The notes beneath the pieces are model-generated. The model ran no database searches. It saw nothing but the letters and a program-made list of their open reading frames with translations, and had not been told where the DNA came from. This document shows, one piece after another, positions 1-8,951 of a DNA stretch of 63,108 nucleotides. The stretch is from Vagococcus salmoninarum. Its GTDB lineage: Bacteria; Bacillota; Bacilli; Lactobacillales; Vagococcaceae. The stretch spans positions 1 through 63,108 of the forward strand of contig NZ_NGJU01000021.1 in the NCBI RefSeq assembly GCF_003987495.1, written 5' to 3'. Every line of letters begins with the position of its first letter. Position 1 is the first letter of the stretch. The position numbers were made by a program, and so were the translations under genes.

Positions 1-43
1 CTGCTTCTTTAACTTCTAATGGGTATGAAATTCGTTTAACCAT
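1..43 (-). CDS. IS3-family OrfA-like transposase, N-terminal fragment
   Basis: The reading frame starts at ATG (41-43, minus strand) and gives MVKRISYPLEVKEA before leaving the window. This start resembles the helix-turn-helix OrfA of IS3/IS150-type elements (xKRxSYPxEVK). A GGAGGTG ribosome binding site lies about 8 bases upstream. Only 14 residues are visible, so the family call rests on this short match plus the adjacent terminal-repeat-like sequence. Confidence 0.5.
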   Translation of the reverse strand, partial: MVKRISYPLEVKEA

Positions 44-126
44 AAAAATACACCTCCGTTTTCTTCATTTTACACGAATTCAACGGGGGTGTTTTTATAT
101 TTGTCTCAACCTATGGGGTCAGTTCA
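1..126 (-). mobile_element. IS3-family element, left end (partial)
   Basis: The minus strand shows an IS3-like terminus (TGACCCCATAGGTTG, close to position 120), about 80 bases of leader, a good ribosome binding site (GGAGGTG at about 51-57) and the first codons of an orfA-like gene running off the window. IS3 ends typically begin TG and carry such CC-rich repeats. Only one end is inside the window, so the element cannot be named. Confidence 0.6.
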
Positions 127-147
127 CATGTGCCTAACTCGGTTTTT

Positions 148-795
148 TTATTTCTGATATTTAACGTTAGCCATAAAGGCTTCTAGTTCTGTTCGACGCT
201 GAATTTGTTTGTTACACTGATGACTGTCATAACAAATATAGTTTCCTTGGTTTAGATAAGTGCCATCGTGGCCACCGCGGACCCGAGCTATAAATAAAGT
301 GACTGCAGATTTAGTATGGCAAATCGAGCAAATACTTGTTTTAACAGTTGGCGAAACAACGCCATCGACACCAATTAATTGATCGTTCTCATAATAAATT
401 AAGTATTTTCTTTGCTGACCGGGGTCGTTCCAACCGTAGAAAGAAAAGTCAGTTAAGGGCAACGTTTGCCAATCAGGTAGTTTGAGCTTTTTAGTTTTTT
501 TGAAAAGTTTCTTTAACTCACTGTCAGTTGGCGCCTTAAAGGGAATAATTAAAGGGGTTAGCTTTTCCAAATAAGCTTGGACTTCTTTGTGAGATTTTTC
601 AATAAGTAAGATTTCCTCTAATATGGCTAGCTCTGTTAAGGAGCTGTCTGGAAAGGTCTCATGAATTTTTTCAATAATTAACGAGCGTAAAGTTCCTCGG
701 GTTCCTTGGTCATTGACCCATTGATTAGTTTTTAGTAAATTCAGACTATGTTCTGCTAGAAAATTATAGTGATAAGGTTGAATAAATGGTTTCAT
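148..795 (-). CDS. FusB/FusC-family elongation factor G-binding protein
   Basis: This 215-residue protein matches the FusB-type EF-G-binding family, which binds EF-G on the ribosome and releases it when stalled by fusidic acid. Chromosomal members occur in many Firmicutes. The C-terminal zinc finger is visible as C156, C159 (CSIC) and H192, C194 (CYDSHQC), the spacing expected for the family, after a helical N-terminal half. I chose the ATG at 793-795 because AAGGAGGA lies 8 bases upstream; a start ten codons earlier would bury that ribosome binding site. A leader peptide and a terminator-like hairpin lie between promoter and gene (871-930 and 820-887), so expression is probably induced by ribosome stalling. 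Whether it confers fusidic acid resistance cannot be told from sequence. Confidence 0.85.
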   Translation of the reverse strand: MKPFIQPYHYNFLAEHSLNLLKTNQWVNDQGTRGTLRSLIIEKIHETFPDSSLTELAILEEILLIEKSHKEVQAYLEKLTPLIIPFKAPTDSELKKLFKKTKKLKLPDWQTLPLTDFSFYGWNDPGQQRKYLIYYENDQLIGVDGVVSPTVKTSICSICHTKSAVTLFIARVRGGHDGTYLNQGNYICYDSHQCNKQIQRRTELEAFMANVKYQK

Positions 796-819
796 TACTG
801 TGTCCTCCTTAGGTTGGTT

Positions 820-887
820 AAACAAAACAACCTTCAGTATTGAAACGTTTAGCTAAGCTTTTTGCTGGAACTAACTCAATACTGAAG
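820..887 (-). terminator. Attenuator hairpin upstream of the EF-G-binding protein
   Basis: Perfect 12-bp inverted repeat (CTTCAGTATTGA, 832-843 and 876-887) enclosing a 32-base partly self-complementary loop. On the minus strand it is followed by a T-rich tail (820-831). Its 5' arm overlaps codons 15-19 of the leader peptide, so a ribosome paused there would prevent the stem from forming. Confidence 0.65.
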
Positions 888-930
888 TAGTGTGAGTTGT
901 TCCTAAGGAATGCAGTTTAATTTGCATCAT
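871..930 (-). CDS. Leader peptide (uORF) of the EF-G-binding protein gene
   Basis: A 19-codon frame on the minus strand encodes MMQIKLHSLGTTHTTSVLS and ends at TAG (871-873). It is preceded by one of the strongest ribosome binding sites in the window (AAGGTGGTGATC, 933-944), one mismatch from the anti-16S sequence. It lies 75 bases upstream of the EF-G-binding protein start and its last codons form the 5' arm of the terminator-like stem. Short leaders like this commonly sense drug-stalled ribosomes. Function is inferred; the frame and signals are seen directly. Confidence 0.7.
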   Translation of the reverse strand: MMQIKLHSLGTTHTTSVLS

Positions 931-951
931 GTGATCACCACCTTGAAAGGT

Positions 952-981
952 ATTATAAAATAAAACGATAAAAAATGTCAA
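952..981 (-). promoter_or_regulatory. Consensus sigma-A promoter for leader peptide and EF-G-binding protein
   Basis: On the minus strand TTGACA (976-981) and TATAAT (952-957) are separated by 18 bases, both perfect consensus. It lies immediately upstream of the leader peptide ribosome binding site. Confidence 0.85.
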
Positions 982-990
982 TTTAGATAG

Positions 991-1030
991 AAAAAAAGAA
1001 CTTGTCATCTAGAAGATGATAAGTTCTTTT
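991..1030 (-). terminator. Rho-independent terminator of mscL
   Basis: Stem of 17 bp with a single G-T pair (994-1010 with 1014-1030), AGA loop, then an A-run on the plus strand (T-run on the minus strand). Confidence 0.85.
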
Positions 1031-1035
1031 AGCGT

Positions 1036-1461
1036 TTATAACTTAGTTTTATCCGCTTGTTGTTGCGCTAATAAATCACGAATTTCAATTAATAGAAGTT
1101 CACTGGCTTCAACTTCCGGTAAATCCTCTTCTTCAACTGGTTTAGTTACAACAGCTTTAGCTTTATTAACAGCTTTTAAAATAATGAAGAGGACAAAAGC
1201 GGTAATTATAAAGGTAATAATAGCACTTAAGACGTTACCGTATTCAAAAGGTACGCCATTAATCGTTGTGGCCATCGTTTTAACCCCATCGGCTCCATCT
1301 GTCCGGTGAGTGAAAAGGCTGAAAAATAAAGCAATTAATGGAGTGATTAAATTTTCAACTAAAGAAGTTACGATGGCTGTAAAAGCTCCACCAATAACAA
1401 CCCCAACTGCTAAATCTAAGACATTCCCTCGCATAATAAACTCTTTAAATTCTTTGATCAT
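1036..1461 (-). CDS. mscL: Large-conductance mechanosensitive channel MscL
   Basis: MscL opens under membrane tension to release solutes on hypo-osmotic shock. The 141-residue product begins MIKEFKEFIMRGNVLDLAVG, the conserved amphipathic N-terminus and pore-lining TM1 of the family, followed by the periplasmic-type loop and TM2 (about 70-95) and a charged C-terminal helix. The length is normal. The ribosome binding site is AGGAGG about 8 bases upstream. It is a single-gene unit on the minus strand ending in a strong terminator. Confidence 0.97.
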   Translation of the reverse strand: MIKEFKEFIMRGNVLDLAVGVVIGGAFTAIVTSLVENLITPLIALFFSLFTHRTDGADGVKTMATTINGVPFEYGNVLSAIITFIITAFVLFIILKAVNKAKAVVTKPVEEEDLPEVEASELLLIEIRDLLAQQQADKTKL

Positions 1462-1851
1462 AGTAAACTCCTCCTTTTTTTAGTCAGCATCCGTTAGAGG
1501 GGAAAGTCGTAAAAGTGGAAAAAAGTCGTACATAATTGCAAAAAAACGTGACCAATTCTCTAAAAAAACCAGATGTTTAATAACTAATTTCATTATACAG
1601 AATAACCTGAAAAAACGGAATAAATAACTACCATTAAACTTAATTTGTATATTAAAGCCGGGGAATTTGAACCGCATCAAAGTATTATCTTTAGCGGATT
1701 TATGCTATCATATAAGGACGAAGTTTTTAAGGTCTTAGCAAAATTGACTCTTGAAAAGTAATAAGGAATTCATTAAGAAAAATGATTTTATTTGTGATTA
1801 GATTTTGAATCTATTAGAATTAATAAATGATTGGGAAAGTAGGAAATAAAA
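1462..1851. promoter_or_regulatory. Divergent intergenic region mscL/ymfF
   Basis: No convincing gene. A TATAAT for mscL lies on the minus strand at 1592-1597 with a poor -35. For ymfF an extended -10 (TGCTATCAT, -10 at 1706-1711) is visible on the plus strand. I see no riboswitch or terminator. Confidence 0.4.
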
Positions 1852-3117
1852 ATGAGTATAAGCTTAACTAAAGGCGTGGAACTCCATGTAATTCCCACAA
1901 CTAAATATAAAACTGTCCGCATGATGGTCCGCTTTGCTAGCCCGTTGTTAGCGGAAACGATTAGTAAACGGACACTATTAGGTAGTCTGTTAGAAACTAA
2001 TAGTCAAAAATACCCAACTCAAACGAAGCTCAGTGAAAAATTAGCCGATCTCTATGGGGCTAGTTTTGGTGCGAACGTCACTAAAAAGGGCGACAATCAC
2101 TATTTTACGATTAGTTTAAATGTCGTTAACGATAAATTTTTACCAAATGAAGCGCCAGTGTTAGTAGAAGCTGTGGCTTTTTTAAAAGAAATCATCTTTC
2201 ACCCTAACTTTACAGGAGGGGCTTTTGAGCAAGGAACATTTGAACGAGAACAACGGAATTTACAAGAATATATTAATTCCGTCTTTGATGATAAACAAAG
2301 TCATGCCGCCTTAGCCTTGCAAGAACTTTATTTCCAAGGAGCCCCTCAACAAAAAATGCCGAGTTTTGGGACTGTGGCAGGAGTTAAAGAGGAGACAGCT
2401 GAAAGTTTAGCTCAGTATTACAAGGAAATGTTAGCGGAAGATGATGTGGCGATTTTTGTGATTGGCGATGTGGTTGAAGCAGAGATTACTGAGCTCTTTA
2501 GCCAGTTACCTTTTACTCCAAGAAAGACAGAACAGCAACAAGCTTTTTATCAGCAAGCAGTCACGACTGACATTGTTGAGAAAGTTGAAAAACTAGCTGT
2601 GACGCAATCTAAGTTTAATTTAGCCTACCAAACAGGGATTTACTTTCACGGAAAAGATTATTTCCCGTTACAACTATTTAACGGACTATTTGGTGGTTTC
2701 CCTCATTCGAAACTCTTTATGAATGTTCGTGAAAAGGAAAGTATGGCGTATTACGCTTCTAGTTCCCTTGATACGTTTAGAGGGATGTTAACGGTTCAAA
2801 CTGGGATTGATGGTCGTAACAAAGAACGGGTGTCTCAGTTGATTTCAGAGCAGCTGGCCAGTTTAGTTGCCGGCGAAATTAGCCAAGAAGCCTTAGACCA
2901 AACGAAAGAAATGTTGAAAAATCAATATTTATTGTCCCTTGATAATAGTGGGGCAGTCATCGAGTCTGCTTATATCACTAGTAAGTTTGAAGAAGGCGCC
3001 TTAACGACGGAAGAATGGTTAAAGGCAGTGGATGATGTTGAGATTAAAGACATTCAACGCGTTGCGGCACAAGTTAAATTACAAGCAGTCTACTTTATGG
3101 AAGGAGGGCAAGCTTAA
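1852..3117 (+). CDS. ymfF: M16-family peptidase-like protein YmfF (inactive-type subunit)
   Basis: This 421-residue protein has the two-lobed M16 (insulinase/processing-peptidase) layout. It lacks the HxxEH zinc motif in its N-terminal half, as is usual for YmfF, the non-catalytic partner of YmfH. The next gene, which has HFLEH, starts on the last base of this stop codon, so the two are translationally coupled and probably form a heterodimer. The ATG start is preceded by a modest AGTAGGAAA ribosome binding site. The order ymfF-ymfH-ymfM-pgsA is conserved in Firmicutes. The substrate is unknown. Confidence 0.9.
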   Translation: MSISLTKGVELHVIPTTKYKTVRMMVRFASPLLAETISKRTLLGSLLETNSQKYPTQTKLSEKLADLYGASFGANVTKKGDNHYFTISLNVVNDKFLPNEAPVLVEAVAFLKEIIFHPNFTGGAFEQGTFEREQRNLQEYINSVFDDKQSHAALALQELYFQGAPQQKMPSFGTVAGVKEETAESLAQYYKEMLAEDDVAIFVIGDVVEAEITELFSQLPFTPRKTEQQQAFYQQAVTTDIVEKVEKLAVTQSKFNLAYQTGIYFHGKDYFPLQLFNGLFGGFPHSKLFMNVREKESMAYYASSSLDTFRGMLTVQTGIDGRNKERVSQLISEQLASLVAGEISQEALDQTKEMLKNQYLLSLDNSGAVIESAYITSKFEEGALTTEEWLKAVDDVEIKDIQRVAAQVKLQAVYFMEGGQA

Positions 3118-4421
3118 TGGAAAAAGTTGTTTACCCAGTATTAGAAGAAACCTTATACACAGAGACTTTAGAAAATGGTTTAAAAGTGACATTACTACCA
3201 AAAGAAGGCTTCCATAAAACGTATGGTCTTTTTACAACGAACTATGGATCAATTGATAATGAGTTTATCCCCTTAGGAGAGTCTGACTTTACAACTGTGC
3301 CAGATGGGATTGCCCATTTTTTAGAACATAAAATGTTTGAAAAAGAAGCAGGTGACATCTTCCAAACCTTTGGTAAACAAGGGGCTTCGGCGAATGCCTT
3401 CACTAGTTTTACCCGGACGAGCTACTTGTTTTCAACAACAGGTCAAGTAGCGGAAAACATGGAAACCTTATTAGATTTTGTTCAAGAGCCTTACTTTACT
3501 GAAGAAACGGTTGAAAAAGAAAAGGGGATTATTGGTCAAGAAATTCAAATGTATCAAGATGATCCCAACTGGCGTTTGTTTTTTGGAATTATTAGTAATT
3601 TATATCCAAAACATCCCTTACATATCGATATAGCTGGTACCATCGAAAGTATTGCTGAGATTACAGCAGAAGACTTATATTTATGCTACAATACTTTCTA
3701 CCATCCTGGGAATATGAATTTATTAGTTGTTGGAAAAATGGACCCAGTGGCGATGATGGACTTAATTAAAGAAAACCAAGCTAAAAAACCCTTTAAAGCA
3801 GCAGAAACCGTTGCAAGACGCTTTCCAATCGAAGAAACAACTGATATTATTAAAGAGTCCCGTTTAGAAATGCTGATCAATCGACCAAAAGCGATTGTTG
3901 GCTTAAAAGGGACAGGGGCGTTACCAACAGATGGCTTTGAACTATTACGTTACCGGACCTCGGCCAGTTTACTATTCCAATTACTATTTGGGGATACTTC
4001 CCAAAATCAATTAGACATGTATGAAGAAGGGTTGATTGATGATAGTTTTGGTTATGAATTTAACTTAGATCGTGGGTTTTACTTTGCTGATTTTGGTGGT
4101 GACACAAATCACCCAGAAGAGTTAGTCTTGCGAGTGAAAGAAATACTTTTATCAGCCTCAAAGAGTTCGGAAATTACTGAAACTAATTTAGAATTATTGA
4201 AGAAAAAAATGTTAGGACAATACCTCCAATCATTAAATTCATTAGAATACATTGCTAACCAGTTTAGCCAAATGCAGTTTGGTGAAGCTACGTTATTTGA
4301 TATGGCAGAAGTGATTGGCAGTATTACGATTTCAGATATTCAGCATGTAATTAGTCATTTTATTAAAGAAGAGGCGATGAGTCAGTTTTACATGTTTCCA
4401 AAAACTGCTGAAAATGACTAA
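3117..4421 (+). CDS. ymfH: M16-family zinc peptidase YmfH
   Basis: This 434-residue M16 metallopeptidase has an intact inverted zinc motif HFLEH near residue 65-70 and the downstream glutamate region (VEKEKGIIGQEI, about 125-140). It overlaps ymfF by one base (TAATG), with AAGGAGG of the upstream reading frame serving as its ribosome binding site. It is predicted to be the catalytic half of a YmfF/YmfH pair. Its place before the RodZ-like and pgsA genes suggests the usual envelope-associated operon. The physiological substrate is not established. Confidence 0.93.
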   Translation: MEKVVYPVLEETLYTETLENGLKVTLLPKEGFHKTYGLFTTNYGSIDNEFIPLGESDFTTVPDGIAHFLEHKMFEKEAGDIFQTFGKQGASANAFTSFTRTSYLFSTTGQVAENMETLLDFVQEPYFTEETVEKEKGIIGQEIQMYQDDPNWRLFFGIISNLYPKHPLHIDIAGTIESIAEITAEDLYLCYNTFYHPGNMNLLVVGKMDPVAMMDLIKENQAKKPFKAAETVARRFPIEETTDIIKESRLEMLINRPKAIVGLKGTGALPTDGFELLRYRTSASLLFQLLFGDTSQNQLDMYEEGLIDDSFGYEFNLDRGFYFADFGGDTNHPEELVLRVKEILLSASKSSEITETNLELLKKKMLGQYLQSLNSLEYIANQFSQMQFGEATLFDMAEVIGSITISDIQHVISHFIKEEAMSQFYMFPKTAEND

Positions 4422-4451
4422 TGAAGTAAGTGATTGAAAGTTTAACAATAA

Positions 4452-5357
<906 letters not shown>

Positions 5358-5389
5358 TTAGTGAGTAGAAAGAGGAAGGTGTGACACCG

Positions 5390-5968
5390 TTGAATTTACC
5401 GAATAAATTAACTGTAATCCGCATTTGTATGATTCCAGTTTACATTGTTGTTGTTGGAGTGAGTTTTGATTGGGGAGTAATCACTTTAGCAGGCACAGAA
5501 GTAGCTTTAACCCAATTTGTTGGGATGATTATTTTCGCTGTGGCTAGTTTAACTGACTGGTTAGATGGCAAAATTGCTCGTTCCCAAGGGTTGGTCACAA
5601 ATTTCGGGAAATTTGCTGATCCCTTAGCGGATAAAATGTTAGTGATGACCGCTTTTATCATGTTAGTCGCCCAAGATAAGGCGCCAGCTTGGATTGTGGC
5701 AGTGATTGTCTGTCGTGAATTAGCAGTGACGGGCTTACGTTTATTATTAGTTGAAGATGGGGAAGTCATGGCTGCTGCTTGGCCAGGTAAAATCAAAACA
5801 GCAACGCAAATGTTTGCGATTATTTTTCTGATGATTAATAATGCGCCATTTGCAGCGATTGGCCTACCTATGGATCAATTGTTGTTATACATCTGCCTAG
5901 GCTTTACAGTCTATTCTGGTGTTGATTATTTCATTAAAAATGCCCATGTTTTTAAAGGCTCAATGTAA
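5390..5968 (+). CDS. pgsA: CDP-diacylglycerol-glycerol-3-phosphate 3-phosphatidyltransferase
   Basis: PgsA makes phosphatidylglycerol phosphate, the committed step to phosphatidylglycerol and cardiolipin. The CDP-alcohol phosphotransferase motif is intact (DWLDGKIARSQG then GKFADPLADK; pattern DxxDGxxAR...GxxxDxxxD). The protein is an integral membrane protein of 192 residues. I place the start at the TTG at 5390, giving MNLPNKLTVIR as in known PgsA. The GTG nine bases upstream touches the AGGAAGG ribosome binding site and is too close. A terminator follows. Confidence 0.95.
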   Translation: MNLPNKLTVIRICMIPVYIVVVGVSFDWGVITLAGTEVALTQFVGMIIFAVASLTDWLDGKIARSQGLVTNFGKFADPLADKMLVMTAFIMLVAQDKAPAWIVAVIVCRELAVTGLRLLLVEDGEVMAAAWPGKIKTATQMFAIIFLMINNAPFAAIGLPMDQLLLYICLGFTVYSGVDYFIKNAHVFKGSM

Positions 5969-5978
5969 GAGCATCAGA

Positions 5979-6012
5979 AGTTCTTTGCTAGAGATAGCAG
6001 AGAGCTTTTTTT
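5979..6012 (+). terminator. Terminator of the ymfF-pgsA operon
   Basis: Stem AGTTCTTTGCTA / TAGCAGAGAGCT with GAGA loop followed by seven T. Confidence 0.75.
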
Positions 6013-6033
6013 GTCTGAGGCCAAGGTTGTTTG

Positions 6034-6042
6034 TGCTATAAT
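6034..6042 (+). promoter_or_regulatory. Extended -10 promoter of cinA
   Basis: TGCTATAAT (-10 at 6037-6042) lies 52 bases before the cinA start. The -35 is poor, so this would be an extended -10 type. Confidence 0.5.
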
Positions 6043-6093
6043 AATACAGAATTGAAAATAATACGAATACTATATCAGGTGAAGAGGGATAAG

Positions 6094-7344
6094 ATGAAAG
6101 CAGAAATAATTGCCGTTGGGACAGAGTTATTACTTGGTCAAGTAGTCAATACAAATGCGACGTTTCTATCTGAAGAATTAGCCGGTCTTGGTTTTGAAAT
6201 TTACTATCAAACTGTTGTGGGAGATAATCCGGAGCGATTAGTTGAAACTTTAGCCCTAGCAGAAACTCGTAGTCAATTGATTGTCTTATGCGGTGGCTTA
6301 GGTCCTACCGATGATGATCTCACTCGTGATGTCGTCGCAGCCCATGTCGGTGAACAATTGGTCATGGATGAGGCATCCTTGGCTAAAATCTTAAAATACG
6401 TCTCTAAAATTGGTCATCCAATGACTGAAAACAATAAGCGCCAAGCTTTATCGATTAGTGGCGGTCAAGTCATTGAAAATCCTACTGGCTTAGCAATTGG
6501 CACTTTATATCAAGCTGAAACAGTCAATTATTTATTATTGCCAGGCCCACCACGGGAGTTGTATCCGATGTTTCACCAAAAGGCCAAACCATTACTAGCT
6601 AAACTCTTGCCGCAAGATTATCACTTGACCTCGCGAGTTTTACGCTTTTACGGCATTGGTGAATCCCGATTAGTGACTGAGCTAGCCGAACTGATTGCTA
6701 GTCAAAGTAATCCAACGATTGCCCCCTACGCGAAACCGAATGAAGTCACCTTGCGTTTAACGGCTAAAACGAAAGAGCTAAGTCAAGCTGAAACATTACT
6801 AGATCAAATGGAAAATGAAATTATGGCAAGTGTCGGTGAGTATTTTTATGGCTATGGTGAAGAAAATAGCTTAGTCCAAGAAACAGTCAAGTTGTTAATT
6901 GCCGAAGACCAGACAGTGACATGTGCTGAAAGCTTAACTGCAGGTATGCTTCAGAGCGCTTTAGGTAGCGTTCCAGGGGTTTCAGCGGTCTTTCCAGGCG
7001 GATACATCACTTACAGTGACGAAGGGAAAACTAGCCTCTTAGGGGTCCCAGGGGAAGTCTTAACAACTCATGGAGCAGTTAGTGAAGCTTGTGCCATTGC
7101 CATGGCGGAAGGGGCGCGTCAAAAGATGGGCACAGATTTTGGGCTATCTTTAACTGGAGTAGCAGGTCCAACTGAAGTTGAGGGCCAGAAAGTTGGCACA
7201 GTCTGGATTGGCATCGCCTCTAAGAATCAGCCGACGATTGCCAAAGAGTACTTTTATCAAAGAGATCGGGAGACAATTAGACAAAGTTCCGTCATGGCCG
7301 CCTTAGGCTTATTACGGCAAGAAATCTTGGCTCAAAAAGCCTAA
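6094..7344 (+). CDS. cinA: CinA: competence/damage-inducible protein, NMN deamidase domain
   Basis: The 416-residue protein has an N-terminal MoCF/COG1058 domain (1-170; [26 protein letters not shown]) and a C-terminal PncC-type nicotinamide mononucleotide deamidase domain (about 250-410; [18 protein letters not shown]). CinA recycles NMN and in several Firmicutes is cotranscribed with recA during competence. The start is ATG 6094, with GAAGAGGGA upstream. An earlier in-frame ATG would place the promoter inside the gene. recA follows after a terminator that also holds a LexA-like site. Confidence 0.95.
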   Translation: MKAEIIAVGTELLLGQVVNTNATFLSEELAGLGFEIYYQTVVGDNPERLVETLALAETRSQLIVLCGGLGPTDDDLTRDVVAAHVGEQLVMDEASLAKILKYVSKIGHPMTENNKRQALSISGGQVIENPTGLAIGTLYQAETVNYLLLPGPPRELYPMFHQKAKPLLAKLLPQDYHLTSRVLRFYGIGESRLVTELAELIASQSNPTIAPYAKPNEVTLRLTAKTKELSQAETLLDQMENEIMASVGEYFYGYGEENSLVQETVKLLIAEDQTVTCAESLTAGMLQSALGSVPGVSAVFPGGYITYSDEGKTSLLGVPGEVLTTHGAVSEACAIAMAEGARQKMGTDFGLSLTGVAGPTEVEGQKVGTVWIGIASKNQPTIAKEYFYQRDRETIRQSSVMAALGLLRQEILAQKA

Positions 7345-7349
7345 AAAAA

Positions 7350-7380
7350 AGAAAAGCGAATGTTTGTTCGCTTTTCTCTT
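7350..7380 (+). terminator. Terminator between cinA and recA
   Basis: Stem AGAAAAGCGAA / TTCGCTTTTCT followed by CTTGATTTTTG. The loop region coincides with a LexA-box-like sequence (7357-7370). Confidence 0.7.
7357..7370 (+). promoter_or_regulatory. Putative LexA (DinR) box of recA
   Basis: CGAATGTTTGTTCG has one mismatch to the Gram-positive SOS consensus CGAACNNNNGTTCG. It lies 8 bases upstream of the recA -35 box, so LexA binding could block recA. It overlaps the cinA terminator stem. Confidence 0.6.
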
Positions 7381-7407
7381 GATTTTTGTCAGAAAAAAAA
7401 GTATGAT
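7379..7407 (+). promoter_or_regulatory. recA promoter
   Basis: TTGATT (7379-7384), 17-base spacer, TATGAT (7402-7407). The recA GTG start is 47 bases downstream. Confidence 0.7.
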
Positions 7408-7453
7408 TAGTTTATTAGAGAAATAGGTACATTACATAAGGAGGTTCATATTA

Positions 7454-8503
7454 GTGGCAGATGATCGTAAAGTAGCCTTAGACGCTGCGTTAAAAAAGAT
7501 AGAAAAAAGTTTCGGTAAAGGGTCAATTATGAAGTTAGGGGAAAAGATTGATACGCAAATCTCGACTGTTCCCAGTGGTTCACTAGCACTAGACGTTGCG
7601 CTAGGTGTAGGTGGCTACCCTCGAGGTCGGATTATTGAAGTTTATGGTCCAGAGAGTTCAGGTAAAACAACTGTTGCCTTACATGCCATCGCTGAAGTTC
7701 AACGAAATGGCGGAACAGCAGCCTTTATTGATGCTGAACATGCCTTAGATCCAAAATACGCCCAAAACTTAGGGGTAAACATCGATGAATTATTATTATC
7801 ACAACCAGATACTGGTGAGCAAGGCCTAGAAATTGCTGATGCTTTAGTTTCAAGTGGCGCGATTGATATCGTTGTTGTCGATTCAGTAGCAGCTCTCGTT
7901 CCTCGTGCGGAAATTGATGGCGAAATGGGTGACGCCCACGTCGGCTTACAAGCCCGTTTAATGTCTCAAGCCCTACGTAAATTATCAGGTTCAATCAATA
8001 AAACTAAAACGATTGCGTTATTCATTAACCAAATTCGTGAAAAAGTCGGCGTTATGTTTGGTAACCCAGAAATTACCCCTGGTGGTCGCGCGCTGAAATT
8101 CTACGCAACGGTCCGCTTAGAAGTCCGTCGTGCGGAGCAATTAAAAATCGGAACGGATATTATTGGTAACCGTACGAAGATTAAAGTTGTTAAAAACAAA
8201 GTTGCCCCACCGTTTAAAGTGGCAGAAGTTGATTTAATGTACGGCGAAGGAATTTCAAAAGCCGGCGAACTAATCGATATGGCTTCTGATCGTGACATTG
8301 TTGATAAGAGTGGTGCTTGGTACTCTTACAAAGAAGAACGAATTGGTCAAGGTCGTGAAAATGCGAAGCGTTACATCTTAGATCATCCAGCGATGTTTGC
8401 TGAAATCGAAAGCCGTGTCAGAAATGAATTCGGCATTGGTGATGGCAGTGAAGAAGTGGCTGAACCAGTTGAAGTTACCTTAGATTTAAAAGATAAAAAA
8501 TAA
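7454..8503 (+). CDS. recA: Recombinase RecA
   Basis: RecA forms filaments on single-stranded DNA, catalyses strand exchange and stimulates LexA self-cleavage. The 349-residue protein has Walker [10 protein letters not shown] (about 65-73), Walker B-type [11 protein letters not shown] and the L2/DNA-binding region ([15 protein letters not shown]). The GTG start has AAGGAGG nine bases upstream. The acidic C-terminal tail is normal. It has its own promoter and a putative LexA site upstream, and a strong terminator downstream. Confidence 0.99.
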   Translation: MADDRKVALDAALKKIEKSFGKGSIMKLGEKIDTQISTVPSGSLALDVALGVGGYPRGRIIEVYGPESSGKTTVALHAIAEVQRNGGTAAFIDAEHALDPKYAQNLGVNIDELLLSQPDTGEQGLEIADALVSSGAIDIVVVDSVAALVPRAEIDGEMGDAHVGLQARLMSQALRKLSGSINKTKTIALFINQIREKVGVMFGNPEITPGGRALKFYATVRLEVRRAEQLKIGTDIIGNRTKIKVVKNKVAPPFKVAEVDLMYGEGISKAGELIDMASDRDIVDKSGAWYSYKEERIGQGRENAKRYILDHPAMFAEIESRVRNEFGIGDGSEEVAEPVEVTLDLKDKK

Positions 8504-8507
8504 TTTT

Positions 8508-8551
8508 AAATAAAGGAGGGCTGACAAATATCAGTCTCTCCTTTATTTTTT
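8508..8551 (+). terminator. recA terminator
   Basis: Stem AAATAAAGGAG...GCTGA with TCAG...CTCCTTTATTT, then T-run. Confidence 0.85.
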
Positions 8552-8951
8552 GCCTCACACAAGGAATCTGCCAACAGATTTAATGGCCCTTTCCAGCTGG
8601 TTCATTAAAGGTTTATTTAATTCTGGAAGTAGTAAAAAAGACTAGGGCGGGAATCAAAATGAGCGGTTTTTATTCCCTAATAGTCGAAAACAAAATTTTT
8701 CTAGCTCTTTCAGCATTTTAACGAATACATTAGCAAGTAAGTTTGCTATAATAATAGATAGGCGTCAAAACTTTACTTGAAACCACTGACGAAGGTAATT
8801 TTAAAGTTGACACACCTAGATTCAAACATTAGAATAAAAGTTGTATACTATTTAATTTTATACAAAATATGCAAGTAGGGCATATTGATAAGTAACAAAC
8901 CTTTTATCAATTAAAAACTACAGATATAGAAGATTTTACGGAGGTGTACTA
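8552..8951 (+). promoter_or_regulatory. recA-rny intergenic region
   Basis: No gene seen. It holds a dyad (8640-8685: GACTA...GGGAAT with ATTCCC...TAGTC) without a clear T-run, an extended -10 (TGCTATAAT, -10 at 8747-8752) and a good promoter (TTGACA 8807-8812, 17 bases, TAGAAT 8830-8835). From the second promoter, rny would have a leader of about 110 bases. Confidence 0.5.

Noticed and set aside
1480-1680. 66-codon minus-strand frame upstream of mscL
   Set aside because: No ribosome binding site, unusual composition, and it contains the likely mscL promoter.
8640-8685. Dyad between recA and rny as a terminator or small RNA
   Set aside because: Stem is interrupted and no T-run follows closely; recorded only as an intergenic dyad.
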